Shown here piece by piece: positions 55,179-64,000 of a stretch of 64,000 bases of DNA. Source of the stretch: Pseudomonas sp. HOU2 (lineage in GTDB: Bacteria > Pseudomonadota > Gammaproteobacteria > Pseudomonadales > Pseudomonadaceae); assembly GCF_040729435.1 (NCBI RefSeq), contig NZ_CP160398.1, positions 1,612,001 through 1,676,000 on the forward strand, given 5' to 3'. Numbering within the stretch: the stretch's first letter is position 1; each line of letters opens with the position of its first letter. The notes under the pieces are model-generated. The model was not told the origin of the DNA. It saw nothing but the letters and a program-made list of their open reading frames with translations, and did no database searches. A program made the translations under genes and the position numbers.

Positions 55179-55324
55179 TAGGTTCTTCCACGGAGGCTGC
55201 GGCCAAAGGCCTGTACGAAACGTCAACAGACGAAACGACGGCAAAGGGCCGCATTATATCGGCCCTTCGCGCGGGGTACAGCGTGTTTATACGATAGTAA
55301 CGGTCAATTGGACGGCTAACGCTG

Positions 55325-56329
55325 TCACTTGCGCGAAAACTCGACGAATGTCGCGATCACTTGCTCGATTTGCGAGCGACTGACGTCCATGTGCGTGACC
55401 ATGCGCAAGCGCGCCGCGGCGCTCAACTTGATCCCGCGTTCGGCGGCAAACGCCTTGAGCGCTTCAGCCTGATCGCCCATTTGCACGTAAACCATGTTGG
55501 TCTGCACCGGCTCGACGCTGAACCCGGCTTCGCGCAAGCCTTCAGCCAAAAACTGCGCGTTGGCATGGTCATCCGCCAGGCGCTCGACGTGGTGATCCAG
55601 CGCATACAGCCCCGCCGCTGCCAGCAACCCGGCCTGACGCATGCCGCCGCCGACCATTTTGCGCAGGCGGCGGGCCTTGCCAATCAGTTGCTCAGTGCCA
55701 CACAGCACCGAGCCGACCGGCGCGCCAAGCCCCTTGGACAGGCACACCGACACCGAATCAAAATGTTGCGTGATCTCGCGGGCATCGACGCCCAGCTTGA
55801 CCGCCGCGTTGTACAGGCGCGCGCCGTCGAGGTGCAGTTGCAAGCCTTTATCCTGAGTGAATCGGCGCGCTCGGGCCAGATAATCCAGCGGCAGCACTTT
55901 GCCCTGCATGGTGTTTTCCAGCGCCAGCAGCCGGGTACGGGCGAAGTGGAAGTCATCGGGCTTGATCGCCGCAGCGACCTGATCCAGATCCAGCGAACCG
56001 TCGGCCTGCACCTCCAGCGGTTGCGGCTGGATCGAACCGAGTACCGCCGCGCCACCGCCTTCGTACTTATAGGTGTGCGCCTGCTGGCCGACGATGTATT
56101 CGTCGCCACGTTCGCAGTGCGCCATCAGTCCCAGCAGATTGCTCATGGTGCCGGTCGGCACGAACAGCGCGGCGGCGAAACCCAGACGCTTTGCCAATTC
56201 CGCCTCCAGACGATTGACCGTCGGATCTTCGCCGTACACATCGTCACCGGTGGCCGCCGCAGTCATCGCGTCGAGCATGGCAGGAGTCGGTTGGGTGACG
56301 GTGTCGCTGCGAAGATCGATAACGCTCAT
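55325..56329 (-). CDS. ltaE: Low-specificity L-threonine aldolase
   Basis: 334 residues; PLP enzyme that splits threonine and allo-threonine into glycine and acetaldehyde. [19 protein letters not shown] at the start, [44 protein letters not shown] and the PLP lysine in [19 protein letters not shown] 56329; the upstream extension to 56389 lacks family character. Confidence 0.95.
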   Translation of the reverse strand: MSVIDLRSDTVTQPTPAMLDAMTAAATGDDVYGEDPTVNRLEAELAKRLGFAAALFVPTGTMSNLLGLMAHCERGDEYIVGQQAHTYKYEGGGAAVLGSIQPQPLEVQADGSLDLDQVAAAIKPDDFHFARTRLLALENTMQGKVLPLDYLARARRFTQDKGLQLHLDGARLYNAAVKLGVDAREITQHFDSVSVCLSKGLGAPVGSVLCGTEQLIGKARRLRKMVGGGMRQAGLLAAAGLYALDHHVERLADDHANAQFLAEGLREAGFSVEPVQTNMVYVQMGDQAEALKAFAAERGIKLSAAARLRMVTHMDVSRSQIEQVIATFVEFSRK

Positions 56330-56449
56330 GAACCTGGCCTCGGAGTCAGCAGGGGAAATCCCTTTTCGAAGGTGAATTACTGCGGTCATGGCGCGGATTA
56401 ATCAACCCTTGAGCGAGTAAAAAGGCACTTATTCCTTGAGAGGGCACAA

Positions 56450-56490
56450 CCCTGTGGGAACGCCGCCCGGAACAAGCCCGCTCCCACATG
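56450..56490. repeat. Degenerate REP
   Basis: cctgtgggaacgccgcccggaa...caagcccgctcccacatgg: two decayed half-sites of the gtgggagcgggcttg family, 66 bp before the riboswitch. Confidence 0.55.
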
Positions 56491-56555
56491 GTTCTGTGCA
56501 AGGCCGGAAAATATGTGATAAAAACGCTGCGCCGCCCGACAAAGGGCGGCAAAAA

Positions 56556-56722
56556 CGTTCTCAGGGCGGGGTGCAATTCCCCACCGGCGGTAATTGCGCG
56601 CAATGCGCATAGCCCGCGAGCGCTTGGCGACGCGCACGGCAAAGGCTGTGATCGGCGACAAGGTCAGCAGACCCGGTGTGATTCCGGGGCCGACGGTCAT
56701 AGTCCGGATGAAGAGAGAACGG
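56556..56722 (+). promoter_or_regulatory. FMN riboswitch (RFN element)
   Basis: Conserved RFN blocks in order: ttctcagggcggggtgcaat, tccccaccggcggtaa, agcccgcgagcg, gatcggcgacaaggtcagca, gacccggtgtgattccgggg, ccgacggtcatagtccggatg, aagagagaac. It senses FMN and controls the downstream lumazine synthase gene. It probably acts at translation, since a hairpin just before the start codon (56797-56817) includes part of the ribosome site. Confidence 0.93.
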
Positions 56723-56796
56723 GATTGACACCAAAGGGCCGCCTGCGCACTGCTGTGCTCGCGCGTACCCTTGAAATCCCTTTCGATTCATAACGC

Positions 56797-56817
56797 CCTG
56801 TTTTTCACACAAACAGG
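56797..56817 (+). promoter_or_regulatory. Candidate ribosome-site sequestering hairpin
   Basis: Stem cctgttt (56797-56803) / aaacagg (56811-56817); AGGAG at 56815-56819 is the ribosome site of the next gene and three of its bases lie in the stem. It could be the expression platform of the FMN riboswitch. Confidence 0.5.
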
Positions 56818-56826
56818 AGTCAGAAC

Positions 56827-57336
56827 ATGCAACCCACCGCTATCGACAGCAAAACCAAACACCCTCACGGCGAGCGCGTTGCGTTCATCCAGGCCTGCTG
56901 GCACAAGGAAATCGTCGACCAGAGCCGTAAAGGCTTCGTCGCCGAGATGCTGGCCCAGGGTTATCAGGAATCGGACATCGATTTCTTCGAAGTCGGCGGC
57001 GCCTTTGAAATGCCCCTGCACGCCAAGTTGCTGGCCAAGACCGGTCGTTACGCCGGTATCGTCGCCGCAGCCCTGGTGGTGGACGGCGGCATCTACCGTC
57101 ACGAGTTCGTCGCCCAGTCAGTGGTCAGCGGCCTGATGCAGGTGCAGCTGGAAACCGAAGTGCCGGTGTTCTCGGTGTCCCTGACCCCGCACCACTTCCA
57201 TGCCGGTGACGAACATCAGAAGTTCTTCTTCGAACACTTCGTGCACAAGGGTCAGGAAGCGGCGCGCACTTGCGCGGATACGTTGCAGAAGGTTCGTGCG
57301 TTGCGTCGCACAGAGCCGCGTGCAGTCGCCGTCTGA
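56827..57336 (+). CDS. ribH2: 6,7-dimethyl-8-ribityllumazine synthase, RibH2 type
   Basis: 169 residues; condenses the ribityl-pyrimidine with dihydroxybutanone phosphate in riboflavin synthesis. Segments VAFIQACWHKEIVD, VGGAFEMPLHAKLLAKTGRY, VVDGGIYRHEFVAQSVVSGLMQVQLETEVPVFSV and LTPHHFHAGDEH resemble Brucella-type RibH2 (decameric) more than the housekeeping RibH with GAxxE/HhxxI. It stands alone, away from ribBDEH, and sits under an FMN riboswitch. ATG 56827. Confidence 0.9.
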   Translation: MQPTAIDSKTKHPHGERVAFIQACWHKEIVDQSRKGFVAEMLAQGYQESDIDFFEVGGAFEMPLHAKLLAKTGRYAGIVAAALVVDGGIYRHEFVAQSVVSGLMQVQLETEVPVFSVSLTPHHFHAGDEHQKFFFEHFVHKGQEAARTCADTLQKVRALRRTEPRAVAV

Positions 57337-57350
57337 TCCAAATTCAAAAC

Positions 57351-57440
57351 CTGTAGGAGCTGTCGAGTGAAACGAGGCTGCGATCTTTTGATTTTCTAAA
57401 AACAAGATCAAAAGATCGCAGCCTTCGGCAGCTCCTACAG
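57351..57440. repeat. REP pair, AAGATCGCAGCCTGCGGCAG family
   Basis: Inverted copies between convergent ribH2 and astE, 26 bp from the astE stop; one arm decayed as at 30779. Confidence 0.88.
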
Positions 57441-57465
57441 GGCTTTTTGTCAGATGAGGATGGCG

Positions 57466-58476
57466 TCAGGCGAGATGTTCGTCGGTGGTCGGTACGATCA
57501 GGATGCCCGCACGCAAGCCGTTCTTGACCTTGGGATTAGGGAAAATGATCCGCGCGCCCTCTTCCTCGATGATCCAGCGGGTATTGGCCAGGTCTTCGGC
57601 CAGCACATAACCCACATCCAGCTCGGAAAAGTTTTCGATGTCCGCCGGCAGGTTCAGGCGGAATGCATCGCTGTGCTTGATGATTTCCCGGGCGACGCTG
57701 AACAGCTGCAATCCATCCAGCCCCTCTGCCGCCAGATCCGGCTCATTGCCCTCGATGATCTGCTTCAGACGGGTTTCCAGCCGCGACACATCCACCCCTT
57801 CGTTCTGTCCGAACGGCCGTGCCTTGCCCAGCTCCAGGGTGAAAGCCTCGGCGCCGAGCTTGTCGTAGGTGTAGGAGCTGAACACGATCGACGGCTTGTT
57901 CTGCAGCAGTACCGCTTCCATGCCGGCAGCGCGTAAACGTGCCAGTTCGCGGCGCGAATGCTGACGACCGTCCTTCCACGGGTACAGCGCGAACTGTTCG
58001 ATCTTCGAACCACGAATGGCGGTGTGCAGGTCGTAGTGCAGACGCTGACGGTCCGGCAGGCTGAAGAAACTCGCCGCCAGACGTTCCAGCTCACAGGCGC
58101 GGATGGCTTCGGAACCGCTGGTTTGTTCATGCCGGCCGTTGAACAGCCGATTGACGTCCTGCTCGACGAAGCGCTCGCCCTTGCGGATCGCTTCCGGGTT
58201 GCCGAACAGGAACAGAATGCGTGCACGCGGCTTCAGATCGCCGCGAGCGATGTCATGCAGCAGGCGGTCGAGCAATTCGATTGGCGCTGTTTCATTGCCA
58301 TGGATGCCTGCCGACAGCAGCAGGTCCAGGCCATTGTCACGCGCTTCGGGCGGCCGGACTTCCAGCGCACCCTCGCTCAACCAGCGCATACGCACGCCTT
58401 CGACAGTCAGTTGAGTCTTCTCCGCCGGTTCGCGGCCGGCGAGGGTCAGTTCAAGCAGTTTGCCGAGGGCGAGCAT
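57466..58476 (-). CDS. astE: Succinylglutamate desuccinylase AstE/AruE
   Basis: 336 residues; zinc hydrolase of the carboxypeptidase-like AstE/ASPA family that releases glutamate and succinate, last step of the arginine succinyltransferase (AST) pathway. Zinc motif [18 protein letters not shown] (H-x-x-E) and [12 protein letters not shown] with the third ligand. Last gene of the aru operon in this window. Confidence 0.95.
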   Translation of the reverse strand: MLALGKLLELTLAGREPAEKTQLTVEGVRMRWLSEGALEVRPPEARDNGLDLLLSAGIHGNETAPIELLDRLLHDIARGDLKPRARILFLFGNPEAIRKGERFVEQDVNRLFNGRHEQTSGSEAIRACELERLAASFFSLPDRQRLHYDLHTAIRGSKIEQFALYPWKDGRQHSRRELARLRAAGMEAVLLQNKPSIVFSSYTYDKLGAEAFTLELGKARPFGQNEGVDVSRLETRLKQIIEGNEPDLAAEGLDGLQLFSVAREIIKHSDAFRLNLPADIENFSELDVGYVLAEDLANTRWIIEEEGARIIFPNPKVKNGLRAGILIVPTTDEHLA

Positions 58477-58488
58477 AGAGCGGTTTCC

Positions 58489-58776
58489 TTAGTGATCGTG
58501 GTTGCAATCCGGGCCGTGCACGTGATCTTCGTCGCCGACTTCAGCCGGTTCCATTTCCAGTTGCAGACTTACCAGATTAGTTGCCAATGGGCGCAGCAGG
58601 AGGTTGGCGTACTCTTCGTCACCTTCCTCGACGTCCACACCGATCAACAGCTGGCCACGGCCGTCCTGCTGGATCCACAGCTCTCTGCCTTGCCACATGA
58701 CCGCGACGCGGGTGCAGGAAGTTTCCAGTTGCTTGCCGTCGGTGTCTTCAAGGATCAGCTGCAGGGAATCGCTCAT
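58489..58776 (-). CDS. Conserved hypothetical of the aru operon
   Basis: 95 residues, acidic: LQLILEDTDGKQLETSCTRVAVMWQGRELWI, a small beta-rich domain, and a His/Asp-rich tail EVGDEDHVHGPDCNHDH that could bind metal. It sits 12 bp before astE and 57 bp after astB in the same direction. It matches PA0900, placed in the aru cluster. Sometimes annotated topoisomerase II, without support here. Confidence 0.8.
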   Translation of the reverse strand: MSDSLQLILEDTDGKQLETSCTRVAVMWQGRELWIQQDGRGQLLIGVDVEEGDEEYANLLLRPLATNLVSLQLEMEPAEVGDEDHVHGPDCNHDH

Positions 58777-58833
58777 GTTTTTACTCTCTTGGGGAGACAA
58801 GCCGCGCGCCGCGTTCAGGCAACGCGCCGGCCA

Positions 58834-60180
58834 TCAATTGATCTGGAAGGGATAAACCGCGCCCAGTTTAAGGATTTGCGTCAGTTCATCCAGTGCCGTC
58901 CGGCATTCAAGCAGCAACTGCGGGTCCGCCAGATCGCTTTCGCTCAGGCGGTCGCGGTAGTGCTTTTCAACCCATGCGGTCAACGAACCGTACAACGGGG
59001 CCGTCATGATAACCCCTGGGTTGACCGCCGCCAGCTCGGTTTCGTTGAGCGCGACGCGCAGTCGCAGGCACGCCGGGCCACCGCCGTTCTGCATGCTTTG
59101 CTTGAGGTCGAAGACTTTGACTTCGCGGATCAGACCGCCGGAGCTGGTCAGACCTTGCAGGTAGTTCCACACGCGTTCGTTGCCACGGCATTCTTCCGGC
59201 ACGATCAGCAGCATCGAGCCGTCAGGACGCGACAGCAACTGGCTGTTGAACAGGTAGGAGCGCACCGCGTCGTCCACGGTGACCGCCGAACGCGGCACGC
59301 AGACCGACTGGAACTTGCCGCCAACCTTGGCCAGTTTGCCCTGCAGCTCGGCCAGCATCTGCTCGGTGTCGAGGAACGCGTCCTCGTGATAGAACAGCAC
59401 CTCGCCGTTACCCACCGCGATCACGTCGTTGTGGAATACGCCCTGATCGATCACCGCCGGGTTCTGCTGCGCATAAACCACGCCCTCGTCACGCAGACCG
59501 TGCAGACGCGCCACCGCTTGCGACGCTTCCAGGGTCTGGCGCGCCGGGTACTTCTGCGGCGCCGGGTAACGGGTGTCGAACGCACTGCGCCCGAACACGA
59601 AGAACTCGACACCGGCCTCGCCGTACTCACGGCAGAAACGCGTGTGGTTGGCCGCGCCTTCGTCACCGAACTGCGCCACCGCCGGCAACGCGGCGTGATG
59701 GGCGAAGTGTTGCTGATCGGCAAACATCGCACCGAGCACACGACTGGTGGTCGGGTGTTCGATGCTGCGGTGGTATTTGCAATTGAGGTTGGCGGCGGTG
59801 AAGTGCACGCGGCCATCAGCGGTGTCGGCACTCGGGCTGACCGTGGCGGCGTTGGCCACCCACATGCTCGACGCCGAGCAGCTTGCGACCAGCAACGGCA
59901 TGGCTTCTTTCGCGGCGCGCTCGATCACTTGCGCGTCGGTGCCGCTGAAACCCAGACGGCGCAGAGCGGCCACGTCCGGACGCTCCTGCGGCGCCAGCAC
60001 GCCTTGCTGAAAGCCCATTTCCATCAGCGCTTTCATTTTCGCCAGACCTTGCAGCGCCGCTTCCTTCGGGTTCGAGGACTGCTGGCTGTTGCTCTGGGAC
60101 GCAACGTTGCCGTAGGACAGACCACCGTAGTTATGGGTCGGCCCCACTAGACCGTCAAAATTGACTTCATAGGATTTCAT
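58834..60180 (-). CDS. astB: N-succinylarginine dihydrolase AstB/AruB
   Basis: 448 residues; splits succinylarginine to succinylornithine, CO2 and ammonia. [23 protein letters not shown] at the start, [37 protein letters not shown] and the catalytic Cys in [16 protein letters not shown], typical of the amidinotransferase-like fold. ATG 60180. Confidence 0.96.
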   Translation of the reverse strand: MKSYEVNFDGLVGPTHNYGGLSYGNVASQSNSQQSSNPKEAALQGLAKMKALMEMGFQQGVLAPQERPDVAALRRLGFSGTDAQVIERAAKEAMPLLVASCSASSMWVANAATVSPSADTADGRVHFTAANLNCKYHRSIEHPTTSRVLGAMFADQQHFAHHAALPAVAQFGDEGAANHTRFCREYGEAGVEFFVFGRSAFDTRYPAPQKYPARQTLEASQAVARLHGLRDEGVVYAQQNPAVIDQGVFHNDVIAVGNGEVLFYHEDAFLDTEQMLAELQGKLAKVGGKFQSVCVPRSAVTVDDAVRSYLFNSQLLSRPDGSMLLIVPEECRGNERVWNYLQGLTSSGGLIREVKVFDLKQSMQNGGGPACLRLRVALNETELAAVNPGVIMTAPLYGSLTAWVEKHYRDRLSESDLADPQLLLECRTALDELTQILKLGAVYPFQIN

Positions 60181-60248
60181 CAGCGAGGCTCCACGAGAAT
60201 CTGTTGTTATAGGCTTCAGTAACTATTCTTTAAGACCGCGGCGCGGCC

Positions 60249-60338
60249 ATCGCTGGCAAGCCAGCTCCCACAGTGATCGCGTCGTACACAAAATGTGTGA
60301 ACGCCTGCGATCCTGTGGGAGCTGGCTTGCCAGCGATA
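60249..60338. repeat. REP pair between astD and astB, ATCGCTGGCAAGCCAGCTCCCAC family
   Basis: Inverted copies within the 162-bp gap of the aru operon, 5 bp after the astD stop. It would be a strong mRNA hairpin between the two genes. Confidence 0.9.
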
Positions 60339-60342
60339 GGCA

Positions 60343-62834
<2,492 letters not shown>

Positions 62835-62885
62835 GCTATCTCCTCAAACGGGCCGCCTTCGCCACCCGTGAAACTCGCTAAGGCG

Positions 62886-63905
62886 TTAAACCGCCACCAG
62901 GCGCACGCTGGCACCTTCACCGACGCCCAGGGCTTCGGCTGCTTCCAGATCCAGGGTCACCGGTTTGCCCGGCGCGTAGTCCAGCTCCAGCAGCACCGCG
63001 CGGTAATCCTGCAACTGCGCGTTGGCCACCAGATACTGGCGCCCGGCACCTTTGACCGGCTCGCCGATCTTCACCGGCACCACACGGCTCTGGGCGATCG
63101 AACGGATCCCCGAAACACGCGCATGCAGGGTCGGGCCACCGTCGAAAATGTCGATGTAGTGATCGGTCTCGAAGCCTTCGCGCATCAGGATGTCGAAGGT
63201 GATCTGCGCACGCGGGTGCACCTGGCCCATCGCTTCCTGAGCGGAATCCGGCAGCAGCGGCACGTAGATCGGGTAATGCGGCATCAGTTCGGCGAGGAAC
63301 GTGCGGCTCTTCAGGCCACACAGACGCTCGGCCTCGGCGTAGTTGAGGTCGAAGAAGTTGCGCCCGATTGCATCCCAGAAAGGCGAGTCGCCGTTTTCGT
63401 CGCTATAGCCGACGATCTCGGTCACCACCGAATCAGCAAAACGCTCCGGGTGGCTGGCGACAAACAGCAGGCGGCCACGGGAGTTGAGCTCGGACCACGG
63501 CGAACCGACCAGCTCGCGTTGCACGTAGAAACTGGTCAGCAAGCTGTTGCCGGTCAGGTCGTGGCACTGCGAAAGCACGTGGATCTTGTTGTGGATCTTC
63601 AGTTCGCGGGAGGCGTGGACGAAAGTCTCGTTACGGAAGCTGTAGAACGGCTCCGAGTAACCGGCCGAGGCAACGATCGCCGAGCAGCCGACCAGTTTGC
63701 CGGTGGCGGTGTCTTCGAGGACGAAGAAATAGCTCTCTTCACCATTGAAGCTCACTTCGGCAGCGAACGAGGCTTCGCTTGCAGCGATCTTGTCGCTCAG
63801 ACGTTCCACGTCATCCGGCAAGGAAGTGACACCAATCGGACTGTCCGCAGCCAGACGCTGTACCTCGCCCAGATCAGCCATTTGCGCAGGGCGCATCACC
63901 AGCAT
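62886..63905 (-). CDS. aruF: Arginine/ornithine N-succinyltransferase alpha subunit AruF
   Basis: 339 residues, homologous to AruG (same segments: MLVMRPAQMADLGEVQRLAADS, YSFRNETFVHASRELKIHNKI, ELMPHYPIYVPLLPDSAQEAMGQVH), the result of an old duplication. Its N-terminus is ATG 63905. It is the alpha subunit, the first gene of the operon portion present; aruC should lie just to the right, outside the window. Confidence 0.95.
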   Translation of the reverse strand: MLVMRPAQMADLGEVQRLAADSPIGVTSLPDDVERLSDKIAASEASFAAEVSFNGEESYFFVLEDTATGKLVGCSAIVASAGYSEPFYSFRNETFVHASRELKIHNKIHVLSQCHDLTGNSLLTSFYVQRELVGSPWSELNSRGRLLFVASHPERFADSVVTEIVGYSDENGDSPFWDAIGRNFFDLNYAEAERLCGLKSRTFLAELMPHYPIYVPLLPDSAQEAMGQVHPRAQITFDILMREGFETDHYIDIFDGGPTLHARVSGIRSIAQSRVVPVKIGEPVKGAGRQYLVANAQLQDYRAVLLELDYAPGKPVTLDLEAAEALGVGEGASVRLVAV

Positions 63906-63969
63906 GGTGTCACTCCTTTCTCTTATAAAAATCACAGAAAAAACACCGGACATTGTGGGATCGAGCTTT

Positions 63970-64000
63970 TGTGGTGAGGGGATTTATCCCCGATGGGGCG
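63970..64000. repeat. Partial REP at window edge, GTGGTGAGGGGATTTATCCCC family
   Basis: gtggtgaggggatttatccccgatggggcg; cut off by the window end. It lies upstream of aruF, within the gap to the presumed aruC. Confidence 0.7.

Noticed and set aside
52713-55181. 822-codon open frame antisense to alaS, and similar long antisense frames at 28874-30772 and 57958-60150
   Set aside because: All are mirror frames of well-recognised genes (alaS, nrdA, and the astE-astB region) with no conserved motif.

Overview
The window is chromosomal DNA of a fluorescent Pseudomonas, most likely of the P. fluorescens group. The evidence is a GacS of the group's usual length with its three phosphorelay residues, a 62-residue RsmA/CsrA, AmrZ, OprH-PhoPQ, a split aru (arginine succinyltransferase) operon, high GC, and very many REP elements of several families. 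No prophage, transposase, integrase or CRISPR array is visible; this is core genome with a few accessory pieces.

Layout. 1-8372: partial cysM, a DUF1016/YhcG PDDEXK nuclease gene, a PirRS-like two-component pair, gacS and ldhA. 8385-12005: a zinc-ribbon membrane protein, a CXXC protein, a META lipoprotein, a TlpA-like lipoprotein, and an arsC-like/wrbA/DUF2069 operon. 12119-19738: a Tag-like glycosylase, ttcA, a Yip1 protein, sprT, a CaiB-type CoA-transferase, dctA with a near-perfect sigma-54 promoter, and an AraC regulator. 19883-24513: phoQ, phoP, oprH, a secreted dienelactone hydrolase and a PcpS-like phosphopantetheinyl transferase. 24656-30673: an RstB/RstA-like pair and nrdA behind a long leader. 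31358-39179: a flagellar/chemotaxis block (flgE-D-C-B, cheR, cheV, flgA, flgM, flgN, flgZ). 39447-44737: an MFS transporter, a glutamine-synthetase-like ligase, and a soluble histidine kinase with a receiver-TPR protein. 44917-50199: small hypotheticals, tRNA-Arg(CCT), an orphan phnN, amrZ, mgtE and a secreted SmpA-like protein. 50218-56329: three tRNA-Arg(ACG), tRNA-Ser(GCT), rsmA, lysC, alaS, ltaE. 56556-57336: an FMN riboswitch and a RibH2-type lumazine synthase. 57466-64000: the aru genes E, (hypothetical), B, D, G, F, with aruC presumably just outside the right edge.

How the genes work together. GacS and RsmA are the two ends of the Gac/Rsm post-transcriptional switch. AmrZ, FlgM, FlgZ and CheV/CheR act on motility, which that switch also affects. 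Flagellar genes here carry recognisable sigma-54 (flgB, perhaps flgA) and sigma-28 (flgM) promoters, matching the known Pseudomonas flagellar hierarchy. DctA and the aru operon supply C4-dicarboxylate and arginine catabolism, and both end in the TCA cycle.

The most interesting signals are regulatory or structural rather than a new gene system: paired palindromes upstream of the dctA sigma-54 promoter; a three-repeat PhoP box between oprH and a hydrolase gene; a Fur-like box before the pirRS-like pair although pirA is absent; a REP element translated as the C-terminus of a histidine kinase; an unusual nrdA leader; REP pairs inside operons; and a short-ORF pair with ATGA coupling. I did not find a clear new defence or mobile system; the DUF1016 nuclease gene is the nearest candidate.
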